64,000 nt of DNA from UMGS1519 sp963621885 (lineage in GTDB: Bacteria; Actinomycetota; Coriobacteriia; Coriobacteriales; Eggerthellaceae): positions 1-64,000 of the forward strand of contig CAVFFT010000027.1 in NCBI GenBank assembly GCA_963621885.1. Reading direction: 5' to 3'. The position numbers were made by a program, and so were the translations under genes. This document shows, one piece after another, positions 7,941 through 16,531 of the stretch; the stretch's first letter is position 1; the number at the start of each line of letters is the position of its first letter. Below the pieces are notes generated by a model. That model did not search any database. It was not told where the DNA came from and saw only the letters and a program-made list of their open reading frames with translations.

Positions 7941-8137
7941 TGCCAAAGATGAAGACACACCGCGGATCCGCGAAACGTTTCCGCGTTACGGGTTCTGGCA
8001 AGATCATGCGCGCTAAGGCTTACAAGAGCCACATTCTGACGAAGAAGAGCCAGAAGCGTAAGCGTAATTTCCGTCACGAGACCGAAGTGACGAGCGCTGA
8101 TTACAAGAAGATCGCCCGCAACCTTGGCATGCGCTAA
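7940..8137 (+). CDS. rpmI: 50S ribosomal protein L35
   Basis: A 65-residue, very basic protein of usual L35 length beginning MPKMKTHRGSAKRF, the family signature. Its ATG shares a base with the infC stop (TGATG), implying translational coupling. The order infC-rpmI-rplT is the standard one in bacteria. Confidence 0.97.
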   Translation: MPKMKTHRGSAKRFRVTGSGKIMRAKAYKSHILTKKSQKRKRNFRHETEVTSADYKKIARNLGMR

Positions 8138-8165
8138 GCCGGGTTCTATCTAAGGAGGAAATGAT

Positions 8166-8519
8166 ATGGCTCGCGTTAAACGTGCTGTCAATGCAAAGAA
8201 GAAGCGTCGCACCACTCTTGAGCGTGCAAAGGGCTACTATGGTGCAAAGTCTCGTAGCTATCGTGCTGCTAAGGAGCAGGTCCAGCATTCGCTCCAGTAC
8301 CAGTACCGCGATCGTCGCAACAAGAAGCGTGAGATTCGCCGCCTCTGGATCACCCGCATCAACGCTGGTGCTCGCCTGAACGGCCTGAGCTATTCGCGCT
8401 TTATGGACGGTCTGAAGAAGGCTGGTGTCGAGCTCGACCGTAAGGTGCTTTCCGACATGGCGATCAATGATCCCCAGTCCTTCACCGCTCTGTGCGAGGT
8501 TGCGAAGAAGGCCCTCTAA
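8166..8519 (+). CDS. rplT: 50S ribosomal protein L20
   Basis: A 117-residue basic protein beginning MARVKRAVNAKKKRRT, with the L20 blocks GYYGAKSRSYRAAKEQ and RDRRNKKREIRRLWI. L20 is needed early in 50S assembly and often regulates this operon by binding the leader. AAGGAGG lies 7 nt before the ATG. Confidence 0.97.
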   Translation: MARVKRAVNAKKKRRTTLERAKGYYGAKSRSYRAAKEQVQHSLQYQYRDRRNKKREIRRLWITRINAGARLNGLSYSRFMDGLKKAGVELDRKVLSDMAINDPQSFTALCEVAKKAL

Positions 8520-8534
8520 TCGACAGGAGCCATC

Positions 8535-9188
8535 ATGTTCGATGATATGAGAGATCGATACGACGACCACATGGCCGGACGCCGCGGAGGCGACGCCTTG
8601 TCGCGCACCTGCCTGATTGTCGCAATCGTTCTTGTCCTGTTGAGCTTTGTGTGCGTCGGAATCAGCCCGTTCCTGTATGTGCTTGTTCTCGTGCTGGGCA
8701 TCGCGTTGGCAGTTTATGCTGCCATTCGCATGAATTCGCGGGACATCGCGGCGCGGGCTGAAGAGAACGACCGTTTTCTCGGACTCTTCCAGCGTTTCGG
8801 TGCTGGAGCGCGTGAAGCGGCCAGCCGGGAAGGTCGTGGCGCAGGCCGCCGCTCTTCTCGCGGCTCGTCTGAACGTGCCGAGCGTGCCACGCGTTCTTCG
8901 CGTCGCGGCGTGAGGAATGACACGGCTGCCGAGGACGAGTCGGACGAAAGCTTCGAGCGTCCCCAGAGGCGCGCGGCGAGCGAGCCGGCCGGGGAGCAGG
9001 AGCCTCAGCCGTCGCAAAGCCAGGAAGCAGGTCCTCATGCCGATGCTGGTCAGGCGCAAGCTCAGCCGGTGGAAAAGGTGACGATCGCCTGCGACGAGTG
9101 TGGTCAGAAGCTGCGGGTGCCGGCGGGCAAGGGAACCCTCAAGGTTCGTTGCCCGAAGTGCTCGAACGTGTTTACGATTACGACATAG
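8535..9188 (+). CDS. Membrane protein with C-terminal zinc ribbon, unknown function
   Basis: A 217-residue protein, 15 nt after rplT. Two adjacent hydrophobic helices (about residues 25-65) are followed by an Arg/Ser/Glu-rich, probably disordered region (about 85-180). The C-terminus carries two CxxC pairs (CDEC and CPKC, near 186-209) with the spacing of an MJ0042-type zinc ribbon. Both ends probably lie in the cytoplasm. It may bind nucleic acid or a protein partner at the membrane, but that is a guess. It closes the infC transcript, as a strong terminator follows. Confidence 0.72.
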   Translation: MFDDMRDRYDDHMAGRRGGDALSRTCLIVAIVLVLLSFVCVGISPFLYVLVLVLGIALAVYAAIRMNSRDIAARAEENDRFLGLFQRFGAGAREAASREGRGAGRRSSRGSSERAERATRSSRRGVRNDTAAEDESDESFERPQRRAASEPAGEQEPQPSQSQEAGPHADAGQAQAQPVEKVTIACDECGQKLRVPAGKGTLKVRCPKCSNVFTITT

Positions 9189-9230
9189 GACGCATCGAAC
9201 AGCGGTTACAAAGCCGCATCGCATGAAATG

Positions 9231-9264
9231 AACGCCTTCATCCTTTTGGGTGAAGGCGTTTTTG
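9231..9264 (+). terminator. Strong intrinsic terminator of the infC operon
   Basis: AACGCCTTCATCC (9231-9243), a TTTT loop and GGGTGAAGGCGTT (9248-9260) form a 13-bp stem followed by TTT. It lies between two convergent genes and could end both transcripts, as the A-rich 5' flank is short but present. Confidence 0.88.
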
Positions 9265-9278
9265 CGTGTCGGCCTCAG

Positions 9279-9854
9279 CTAAAGTCGCTCTACCGTCGTC
9301 GAGAACGCATAGTGGATGCCGGGCTCCTCTTCCTCATCGTCCTCCCAGCCGACCCATTCGTCATGCACGAGCGCGGCGGAATCGGGGCCGCTCGAGATTG
9401 TCAGCATCTCCTCGAACCAGGCCTGTCGGTCGAGGCAGATGGCGCTGAGGTCGGTGAGCAGCACAATCGCCTTCGATGTCTCGCGAGTGTAGATAAGCTC
9501 TCCGCGCTCATAGAGGTCGAGTTTGTCGCCATGTATCTCGACACCGATCACGGTGCCGGACAATGGAAGCTCGCAGACGTCGGCTGAGATGTCGGGCACC
9601 TGGAGACGATCCTCGCCGGCGGGGCTCACTGAGAGCACGCCGAACTCCTCCTCGTCGCCCTCGTCGTTAACCGGCAGGCTCTCGAGCAGACAGCTCACGT
9701 CGACGCTCCCGCGGTCCGTGCGCAGGCGCACCGTGTTCCACGCGCCGTCGGGCGGGGCTGCCAGCGCCGTCTCAGCGCATACGAGCCTTGCGCCGATGAG
9801 CGAGCCGAGTAGGTCTTTCTCCTTCTGGGAGAGGGTCTTTGTTACCGTTACCAT
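9279..9854 (-). CDS. Acidic protein of unknown function
   Basis: A 191-residue protein on the minus strand with AAGGAG 7 nt before its ATG. It is rich in Glu, Asp and Leu, with an acidic run near the C-terminus (DDEEEE). It has no membrane segment or recognised motif. The alternating hydrophobic pattern suggests a mostly beta structure. It stands alone between the infC operon terminator and a long gap. I do not recognise a family. Confidence 0.65.
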   Translation of the reverse strand: MVTVTKTLSQKEKDLLGSLIGARLVCAETALAAPPDGAWNTVRLRTDRGSVDVSCLLESLPVNDEGDEEEFGVLSVSPAGEDRLQVPDISADVCELPLSGTVIGVEIHGDKLDLYERGELIYTRETSKAIVLLTDLSAICLDRQAWFEEMLTISSGPDSAALVHDEWVGWEDDEEEEPGIHYAFSTTVERL

Positions 9855-10243
9855 CGTTAGCTCCTTGGTATGAAGTGTATTTTCTGACTCTTGACACGGT
9901 CGAGGCTCCCTGTTTTCTTCAACGGTACCACCGACATCGCGTCGGTGAGGTTGTCACGGAAGGAACGGCCACTTCCGAGCGTCCCCGCGTTGTGTGCAGG
10001 GCGAGACGCGCCTCTGCTTTTCTTCAGATGGGCAGCTCATCGGATGCCGTGACGGTGGGGAGGAAGTTTTGCTTGAGTACGCCGTTCGCGTCTCTGGTTC
10101 TTATAAGAATGCGTTGTGGGCTGACCTTCGCTTTTAACTGCCGACTGCGAATAGGGCAAACTTGACCTGCTACTTTTAGCCAACTAAGTACCGCCGAGTA
10201 CCGTTAAGTACGAATCCTGGGGCTATAGGCTTTTTGGGAAATG
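9855..10243. other. Intergenic gap, no gene seen
   Basis: About 390 bp separate the unknown acidic protein gene from the tRNA-Glu terminator. No reading frame with a good start is visible. The stretch is less GC-rich than its surroundings. Its only notable structure is the phased AGTAC repeat at 10187-10211. Confidence 0.5.
10187..10211. repeat. Three AGTAC boxes spaced exactly 10 bp apart
   Basis: AGTAC begins at 10187, 10197 and 10207, set in units of the form CCGNNNAGTA. The 10-bp spacing puts the boxes on one face of the helix, as in some operator arrays. They lie 330 bp upstream of the acidic protein gene and just past the tRNA-Glu terminator. Confidence 0.4.
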
Positions 10244-10267
10244 AAAAACGCCATCGGGTGATGGCGT
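10244..10267 (-). terminator. Terminator of tRNA-Glu
   Basis: On the minus strand CGCCATC and GATGGCG form a 7-bp stem with a short ACCC loop, followed by TTTTT (plus-strand AAAAA at 10244-10248). It begins about 10 nt past the tRNA 3' end. Confidence 0.8.
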
Positions 10268-10276
10268 GGAAATTCG

Positions 10277-10351
10277 TGGTGCCCCTACCGAGAATCGAAC
10301 TCGGGTCTCAGCCTTGAAAGGGCCGCGTCCTGACCTCTAGACTATAGGGAC
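10277..10351 (-). tRNA. tRNA-Glu (anticodon UUC)
   Basis: Read on the minus strand, the sequence folds as a cloverleaf. The acceptor is GTCCCTA/TAGGGGC with one G-U pair, the anticodon loop is CTTTCAA giving UUC, and the T-arm contains GGTTCGA-type sequence (GTTCGATTC). The discriminator base is A, and CCA is encoded at 10279-10277. It reads GAA and GAG codons. Confidence 0.95.
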
Positions 10352-10587
10352 ATATGTTGTGCTCGATAGCTTGCCCATTATGCCAAATAGAAAAGGGATG
10401 CGCAAGAGTGATTTTGCGTGAACAATCTCTCCATGTCTGGTGGGTGTTTGGCGGGGGAACGTTCCTTTGAACGGGCGCCCGTCCTTGCTGCTCTGCGCGG
10501 CTGTTCTCGCGGACGCAGGAGGCGCCTTGGTGGGGGTTCCTTTCTTGCGGCTTCGTGCGACGCTTTTTGTTGCCGCCTTATGGGCGC

Positions 10588-11040
10588 CTACAATTCCAGA
10601 TAGTCTTCCTCGCCGTGAAGGAAGGCTTCGATGCGGGCCACCATTTCCTCCTCGTATTCTTCGGAACGCTTCATCTTGGTGATCGTGCATTCCCATATAA
10701 CGAGCATGCGCAGCTTCTTGCTCTGCAGTTCGTCTTTCACCTTCTCGTCGCGCGCGGCGTTCTTCTCGAACTTGACTGCCCAATACTCGACATTGCTTTT
10801 CGGCAGGCGCGCATGCTTGCAGCCGGCATGCTGATGCCAGAAGCAGCCGTTCACGAACACCGCCGTTTTGTATTGCGCGAGATAAAGGTCGGGGTGGCCG
10901 TAGACATAGTTCACGTTCTTGCGATAGCGATAGCCGTTCGCGAAAAGCCGCTTGCGCAGCCAGATTTCCGGCTTGGTGTCCTTGCCGCGAATATGCGACA
11001 TGATGTCGCTGCGTTTTTCGGGAGTGACGATATCGGTCAC
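10588..11040 (-). CDS. vsr: Very short patch repair endonuclease (Vsr)
   Basis: Vsr nicks DNA 5' of T in T:G mismatches left by deamination of 5-methylcytosine. Family blocks are clear: TPEKRSDIMSHIRGKDTKPE near the N-terminus, the metal-binding GHPDLYLAQYKTAVFVNGCF, then WHQHAGCKHARLPKSN and a C-terminal acidic region. About 150 residues from the GTG at 11040 matches family length; the frame stays open to an ATG at 11091. AGGGTG lies upstream of the GTG. No cytosine methyltransferase gene adjoins it, which is unusual because vsr normally sits beside its methylase. Confidence 0.9.
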   Translation of the reverse strand: MTDIVTPEKRSDIMSHIRGKDTKPEIWLRKRLFANGYRYRKNVNYVYGHPDLYLAQYKTAVFVNGCFWHQHAGCKHARLPKSNVEYWAVKFEKNAARDEKVKDELQSKKLRMLVIWECTITKMKRSEEYEEEMVARIEAFLHGEEDYLEL

Positions 11041-11199
11041 AGTGAAGCACCCTGTCTTTCGGTTTCCATGCGAGCATGTATGGTACCGCACAAGTGGGCC
11101 GCGCTTCCGGTGACGTCCGGGCGGGCCACCCTTCCAACCGCCCGATTTGCCGAAGATGCGCTTATCTTTGGCGGACGCTGAGCCCGCGCGCTTCCTCGC

Positions 11200-11205
11200 T
11201 ATAAT
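11200..11205 (+). promoter_or_regulatory. Consensus -10 box before the GtrA gene
   Basis: A perfect TATAAT lies 36 bp before the GTG at 11241. No good -35 box is found 16-18 bp upstream, so recognition may depend on an activator or on the -10 alone. It should start transcription of the GtrA-glycosyltransferase operon. Confidence 0.5.
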
Positions 11206-11240
11206 ACGGGACGGACATTCGAGGAATGAAAGGGCGAAGA

Positions 11241-11729
11241 GTGGGTTCTCTGAAAGCGCTTGCCGCGCAGATTATGAAATTTGGCGTGGTGGGAGTCATC
11301 GCTTTCTTCATCGATTACGGCCTGCTTGCCCTGCTGACGGAAGTCTTCGGACTGTATTACCTGCTCAGCGCGACCATCTCGTTTATCGTGTCCGTCATTT
11401 TCAATTACGTCGCGTCGATGCGCTATGTCTTCACGCACAAGGAAGGGCTTTCGCGCAGGCGAGAGTTCCTCATCTTCGTCGTGCTTTCCGTGCTCGGCCT
11501 CCTTTTGAACAACGCCTGCATGTGGGCTGGTGTGGAACTTCTGGGGGTGCACTATCTCATCGTGAAGATTGGCGCTACCGTCATCGTGGCGATTTGGAAC
11601 TTCGTCACGAGGAAAATCTTCCTCGACGCGGGGAACGCCCAAACAGAAACTCAGAGCGTCGCGGACGCTGCTGGCACCAGCGCGCCTGGCGCCGACATCA
11701 ACGCCGCCGACGCCAAAGGGGAGGAATAG
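11241..11729 (+). CDS. GtrA-family membrane protein
   Basis: A protein of about 162 residues with four hydrophobic helices and the GtrA pattern: KFGVVGVIAFFIDYGLL in helix 1, SATISFIVSVIFNYVASMRYVF in helix 2 and a final helix ending IWNFVTRKIF. GtrA proteins are thought to move polyprenyl-phosphate sugars across the membrane or help the enzymes that make them. GTG at 11241 has AAAGGG 6 nt upstream; the in-frame ATG at 11226 has a Shine-Dalgarno too close to use. Three nucleotides separate it from the next glycosyltransferase, so the genes form one operon. Confidence 0.88.
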   Translation: MGSLKALAAQIMKFGVVGVIAFFIDYGLLALLTEVFGLYYLLSATISFIVSVIFNYVASMRYVFTHKEGLSRRREFLIFVVLSVLGLLLNNACMWAGVELLGVHYLIVKIGATVIVAIWNFVTRKIFLDAGNAQTETQSVADAAGTSAPGADINAADAKGEE

Positions 11730-11732
11730 CCT

Positions 11733-12686
11733 ATGCAGCCGATTGTGGCCGTGGTTGTAACCTACAACCGCAAAGACCTGCTGCTTCAATGCATCAACGC
11801 CCTCTGCGCGCAGGAGGTGCCCCGCTCCATCACGGATGGCGCGCCGGCATCCTGTGAACAGGAGCTCGCCATCATGGTGGTCGACAACGCGAGCACCGAC
11901 GGAACGCGGGAGGCACTGGCCGACCTCATCGATGCCGGGCGCATTGACTACCGCAATACCGGCGCCAATCTGGGCGGCGCGGGCGGCTTCAACTATGGTA
12001 TGCGCGAAGCGGTCAAGGCGGGCTACGACTACTGTTGGGTCATGGACGATGACTGCATGGTGCACCCCGATTCCCTGCAGGGGCTGATCGACGCGCACCG
12101 GACGCTTGGCGGCGCCTACGGCTATCTGTCGAGCGTGGTTCGCTGGAAGGATGGCAGCATCTGCAAGATGAACGTGCAGCGCCATCCGCTGACGCGCGAC
12201 ATCACCGATTTCACATGCCCGCTGCAGCCGTGCACGCTCGCGTCTTTCGTGAGCCTGTTCGTGCCGCGCCGCATGATCGAAGAGGTGGGCCTTCCCATCA
12301 AGGATTTCTTCATCTGGACGGACGACTGGGAATTCACGCGCCGCATTTCGCGCAAGCATCCCTGCTATGTCGTGGGCGGAAGCGTCGTTACCCATGCTTC
12401 CGCGAATAATGGCGCGGGCACCATTGTCGACGATGTGCCGGAGCGCCTCGACCGCTATCGCATGATCTATCGCAACGATGTCGTTCTCTATCGCGAAGAA
12501 GGCTTGCAGGGCTACGCCTATCTGCTCGCTCGCGCGGCGGGGCATATTTATCGCGTGCTGCGCTATTCGCCCGATGACAAGGCGCGCAAGATCGGCATCA
12601 TCCTTTCGAGCAATCGCGAAGGTTTTCGCTTCCATCCCGAAATTGAGCATGTGAGCTACGAGGAGGGCAAACATGAGACGCTTTAA
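11733..12686 (+). CDS. GT2 glycosyltransferase, GlfT1-like
   Basis: A 317-residue GT-A fold enzyme. It has the nucleotide-sugar binding start VAVVVTYNRKDLL, VVDNASTDGT, a Gly-rich GGAGGFNYGM and the metal-binding WVMDDDCMVHP near residue 105. A later TDDWEF probably supplies the catalytic base. GGAGGF and DDD are shared with galactofuranosyltransferases of actinobacteria. It overlaps the next, larger GlfT2-like gene by 14 nt. With the mutase gene at 43392 supplying UDP-galactofuranose, a role in starting a galactofuranose chain is likely but unproven. Confidence 0.8.
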   Translation: MQPIVAVVVTYNRKDLLLQCINALCAQEVPRSITDGAPASCEQELAIMVVDNASTDGTREALADLIDAGRIDYRNTGANLGGAGGFNYGMREAVKAGYDYCWVMDDDCMVHPDSLQGLIDAHRTLGGAYGYLSSVVRWKDGSICKMNVQRHPLTRDITDFTCPLQPCTLASFVSLFVPRRMIEEVGLPIKDFFIWTDDWEFTRRISRKHPCYVVGGSVVTHASANNGAGTIVDDVPERLDRYRMIYRNDVVLYREEGLQGYAYLLARAAGHIYRVLRYSPDDKARKIGIILSSNREGFRFHPEIEHVSYEEGKHETL

Positions 12687-14535
12687 GCTTGCGAACGTCC
12701 TTCTCAAGACGGATGACTATTTGAAGAACGATACGGACCTGCTCTATCGGCGCTCGCCTTCGGCCCGTACCTTTGAATACGAGAACACGCTGCGTTTTTC
12801 GGGCGAGCTTGATTTCTGCACCTACTTCAACGCGGTTTCCTCGGCGAAATGGCGCAAGTACTGCGGGCTTGTGAGCATCCGTCTGCATCTTGAACTGGCG
12901 GGCGATCCGTGTCTCGTGACGACCGTGGGCCTGTCGCTGACGCCTTCCGGCGGTCCGGTGGTGGAGAAGGGCGGAAAGAGCGTCCTTATCGAAGCGTCGT
13001 CCGATTTCAAAGTCCACGAGCTTGATGTGCCGGTTGATGGCGCGACCGTTTCCGGCTTCACGCTGTCGACGATGGGACAGGCGCGCGTCCGCAACGCCTG
13101 GTACTACACCCTTGTTGACGAGTCGCAGATTCGCGACATTCGAATCGCACTGTGTACGACGACCTTCAAGAAGGAAGACTACATCACGGCGAATATCGCG
13201 CGCATTCGCGAGGGAATTCTCAACACCGACGAGCCGGTGGCGCGGGGCTTTCACATGTTCGTGGTCGATAACGGGCGCACACTTGATGCGCCGGCGCTTT
13301 CCGGTGAGGGCGTGGATGTCATCCCGAATGTGAATGCCGGAGGTTCCGGCGGTTTCGCGCTCGGCATGATGAAGGCGCTCGAGGCGGCGCCGGAAGAAGG
13401 CGCGGAAGGGGACGCGTTTACCCATGTCGTGCTGATGGATGACGACGTGCGAATGTCCGTCGAAAGCCTGAAGCGTCTGCACGCGCTGCTGTCCCTTGCA
13501 TCCGCGAGCTATGCGCGCGCGTTCGTTAATGGCGCGATGCTGCAGATGGAACAGCCGTCCTTGCAGTTTGAGGACGTATCCTACGTGCGCACACTCGGAG
13601 GCTTCGCGAAGATAAAGCCCGATTTGCTGGTGAATACCCGCACGGGCATTCTCGAGAATGAGGGCATCGACGTCGAGGTTGAAAACGCCTATGGCGCATG
13701 GTGGTTCAGTTGCATCCCCGTGAGCTATATCAAGGAGATGGGACTGCCGCTGCCGTTCTTCGTCCGTTGCGACGACGTGGAATACGGCCTCCGTTGCCAG
13801 CCGACCTACATGACGATGAATGGCATCTGCGTCTGGCATGCGCGTTTCGAGGGGCGCTTCAACGCGGCGGTTGCTTGCTACCAGTATGTTCGCAATATGC
13901 TCGTGACGCGGACGCTGCATATTCGCCGCGGTTCCACCGTCTTCATGCTTCTGTATTGGCGCCTCTTCCACATATACCTGCGCACGATGGATTACGACGC
14001 GGCGGAGCTGTGGCTTGACGGCCTGGAGGATTATCTTGAAGGCCCCGAACTGCTCATGACAGGCGATCCGTTCGAGCATATGGGACGCGCGTTGGCGAAG
14101 GCGGAGAAGCTCGTTCCCCTCGAGGGGCTCGACCAGGATGTGGTGTCGCGTCTCGAGGTGGATCTGAAGTGGTTCCAAGGCGATTATTCGGGGCATCTGC
14201 TCCGCAAGCTGCTGGTGGCCATTCCGCACGACCGGCATTGGTTCCCCGACTTCATGCTTTCGAACAAACCGGGCGCCATTTCGCCGAGCGTGTCGGAGAA
14301 TTTTGTTCCCTGGCACAAGACGGCGATGCGCAAGCAGTTGGTGGCTTTGAGTCCCGACGGCAAATGCGGCGCGGTGCGGACGATGGATCGCGCGCGGTGG
14401 CGGGCGCTGAACGAGCGCTATCGCGAGCTCATCGCGCGGTATCGCAACACGAAAATCGCGGTTGGCGAGCGCTATCGTGCGAAGGAGCGGGAGATGACTT
14501 CCGTCGCATTCTGGAAGCGCTATTTGGGAATCTAG
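12673..14535 (+). CDS. GT2 galactofuranosyltransferase, GlfT2-like
   Basis: A 620-residue enzyme with the layout of mycobacterial GlfT2. There is an N-terminal beta-sandwich (about residues 1-150), then a GT-A domain with CTTTFKKEDYI, VNAGGSGGFALGM, the metal site MDDDVRMS near 255, a WWFSCIP block, a DDVEYGLR catalytic motif and WHARFEGRF near 395. A helical C-terminal domain follows. GlfT2 polymerises galactofuranose from UDP-Galf on a lipid-linked acceptor. It starts inside the end of the GlfT1-like gene, so the pair is coupled. ATG at 12673 follows GAGG. Confidence 0.85.
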   Translation: MRRFKLANVLLKTDDYLKNDTDLLYRRSPSARTFEYENTLRFSGELDFCTYFNAVSSAKWRKYCGLVSIRLHLELAGDPCLVTTVGLSLTPSGGPVVEKGGKSVLIEASSDFKVHELDVPVDGATVSGFTLSTMGQARVRNAWYYTLVDESQIRDIRIALCTTTFKKEDYITANIARIREGILNTDEPVARGFHMFVVDNGRTLDAPALSGEGVDVIPNVNAGGSGGFALGMMKALEAAPEEGAEGDAFTHVVLMDDDVRMSVESLKRLHALLSLASASYARAFVNGAMLQMEQPSLQFEDVSYVRTLGGFAKIKPDLLVNTRTGILENEGIDVEVENAYGAWWFSCIPVSYIKEMGLPLPFFVRCDDVEYGLRCQPTYMTMNGICVWHARFEGRFNAAVACYQYVRNMLVTRTLHIRRGSTVFMLLYWRLFHIYLRTMDYDAAELWLDGLEDYLEGPELLMTGDPFEHMGRALAKAEKLVPLEGLDQDVVSRLEVDLKWFQGDYSGHLLRKLLVAIPHDRHWFPDFMLSNKPGAISPSVSENFVPWHKTAMRKQLVALSPDGKCGAVRTMDRARWRALNERYRELIARYRNTKIAVGERYRAKEREMTSVAFWKRYLGI

Positions 14536-14954
14536 TTTCTATCAGGGGAAATGACGCGGAGATTTGCGCATTGCGTCTCGCGGGAGCGCATGCGGCCAAC
14601 CGCGGGGTCGCGTGCCGCGTAGTGTGACCCGCGTGTGCCTTCGGGCGTAAAGATGCGTGCCGCGAGGTGCGGAAACGTATGCCGCGGCTCACGACCTGCG
14701 TGTGTCTCCGCTGCCTGTCGGGATGCCATTTCCTCGGCGTTTATCTGGAGTCATAAACCATTTCTTGTAGGCCAGAATGTCATTTGAATCGTTTTGTGGA
14801 GTGGATGCGCTGCTTTCCGGCAATCCGGCCTTTGTGCGATGGGCACACGGGGAAGATGATACGATTTGCGGTTATGAGAAGGCTATAACGAGGGGCGCGC
14901 AAACGCGAAACCGCGCACAAACCCCCGTGAGAGATAAGGGCGGATTGACAAAGC
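14536..14954. other. Intergenic gap with decayed CGTGCCGCG repeats
   Basis: The first 190 bp hold several loose copies of [GA]CGTGCCGCG/CGTATGCCGCG motifs, again suggesting a worn tandem array. The second half is ordinary, with a possible -10 box (TATAAC at 14884-14889) for the L,D-transpeptidase gene. No coding region is supported. Confidence 0.45.
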
Positions 14955-16523
14955 ATGGCTGAAAGCGAGCAAAACGAACAGTTTTCGACTGAGAGCTCAT
15001 CAGCGGCTGATTTCGCGCCGGCGGACTTGCCGGCGCATGCGAAAGAGGTGGCGCATGAGCGGCGGCGTTTGCGGCGGACCCTCATTGTGGTCGCTGCGGT
15101 TGTCGTTGCGCTGCTTGCCGTCTATCTGGGAGGCGTTGCGTGGTACTCGAGCCACTTTGTCGCGAATGCGAAGGTGGGTGGTCACGATGTCTCGAACATG
15201 GACGTTGATACCGCGGTTTCCTATCTTGATGCGAGCGAAGACACCTACGCGCTGACCGTGACGGGCGAGGGTCTGGACTTCACGATTGAGGGCGAGGACA
15301 ACGGGCTGAGCTTCGATGCGGCGACGGTCATCGACACCGCGATGCAGGGGAACGACCCGTGGGGCTGGCCGCTGTACCTTATCCATGCGTCCGAACTCGA
15401 TTTGGCGGATGCGATGCAGGTGGCCTATGACGAAGAGAAACTCGCCGATTGCGTGAACGCGCAGGTAGATGCGGTCAATAAGGACGCGACCGACCCGACT
15501 TCGGCGACGATCGAATACAGCAAGGACACGAAGGCCTTCGAGGTTGTGGCTGAAAAGGCGGGCACGAAGCTTGATGCCGCCGCCGTTCTCGCGAAGGTGG
15601 AAGAGGCCGCGCAGGAGATGCAGCCCCTTGCCGAGATAGGGGAAGACGAGCTGGTGCAGCCCGATGTCGTGTCGGGCGATGAAAGGCTCACGAAGGCACA
15701 GATGGCGGCAAACGAGCTGATTGATGCCGACATCCAACTGACGCTGAATGATCTCGATTGGCTTGAGGTTGATTCCGCGACCATCGCCAAATGGGTCGCG
15801 GTCGATGAGGACCTGAACGTTTCCCTTGATGAATCGGCTCTGCGCGATTGGACGGGAAGCAAGACCGGCAAGATCAATACCGTCGGCAAGAAGCGCACCT
15901 TCAAAACGCCTGGTGGTACAAAGGTGAAGGTGAAGGGCGGCACGTACGGCTGGCAGATCGACTACGAGCCCTTTGTGACGGCGCTTATCGAGGCGGTCAA
16001 CGAACACAAGAAGGGCGAGCTCGAGGTTCCCTATACCCAGGCCGCCGCTGCCATTCCCGATGACGACGGCGTGGACTTCGGAACGAAATACATCGACGTT
16101 GACCTCAAGAATCAGCATGCGACCTTCTACGATGGCAAGAAGGTCATATGGGAATCGGACTTCATTTCCGGATCGCCTGATGGTGAGCACGATACCCCGA
16201 CGGGCGTCTACTGTGTGAACAAGAAGGAAAGCCCCTCGACGCTCAAGGGCGAGATGGTGCCGGTCGAGACAACGACAGGCAATGGCAAGAAGGCCAAGAC
16301 GACCATCACCTATGAGCCGGAATACGAAACGGAAGTCACATACTGGATGCCCTTCGTTGGCAATGATGTCGGCTTCCACGATGCGACCTGGCAGCCGGGC
16401 TTCGGCGGCACGATGTACAAAGAGGGCTACGGCTCGCATGGCTGCATCAATCTGCCGCTTGACGCCGCAAAGAGCCTGTACAAGCTCGTAGAGACGGGCA
16501 CGCCGGTTATCGTCCACAAATAG
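14955..16523 (+). CDS. L,D-transpeptidase with N-terminal membrane anchor
   Basis: A 522-residue protein. A cytosolic head of about 35 residues leads to one membrane helix (about 37-58), then two repeats of the YoeB-like peptidoglycan-binding type (about 70-350), then a YkuD catalytic domain. Its active-site block GSHGCINLPLDAAKSLY (near 492) contains the Cys nucleophile, and a conserved His lies upstream in FHDATW. L,D-transpeptidases form 3-3 cross-links in peptidoglycan or attach proteins to it, using meso-diaminopimelate stems. dapB and dapA, which make that residue, lie just downstream. Confidence 0.9.
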   Translation: MAESEQNEQFSTESSSAADFAPADLPAHAKEVAHERRRLRRTLIVVAAVVVALLAVYLGGVAWYSSHFVANAKVGGHDVSNMDVDTAVSYLDASEDTYALTVTGEGLDFTIEGEDNGLSFDAATVIDTAMQGNDPWGWPLYLIHASELDLADAMQVAYDEEKLADCVNAQVDAVNKDATDPTSATIEYSKDTKAFEVVAEKAGTKLDAAAVLAKVEEAAQEMQPLAEIGEDELVQPDVVSGDERLTKAQMAANELIDADIQLTLNDLDWLEVDSATIAKWVAVDEDLNVSLDESALRDWTGSKTGKINTVGKKRTFKTPGGTKVKVKGGTYGWQIDYEPFVTALIEAVNEHKKGELEVPYTQAAAAIPDDDGVDFGTKYIDVDLKNQHATFYDGKKVIWESDFISGSPDGEHDTPTGVYCVNKKESPSTLKGEMVPVETTTGNGKKAKTTITYEPEYETEVTYWMPFVGNDVGFHDATWQPGFGGTMYKEGYGSHGCINLPLDAAKSLYKLVETGTPVIVHK

Positions 16524-16531
16524 GAGGCCTC

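Noticed and set aside
10277..11040. Genomic island inserted at tRNA-Glu with vsr as cargo
   Set aside because: No integrase, no direct repeat of the tRNA end and no shift in composition were seen, so only the solo vsr itself is reported.
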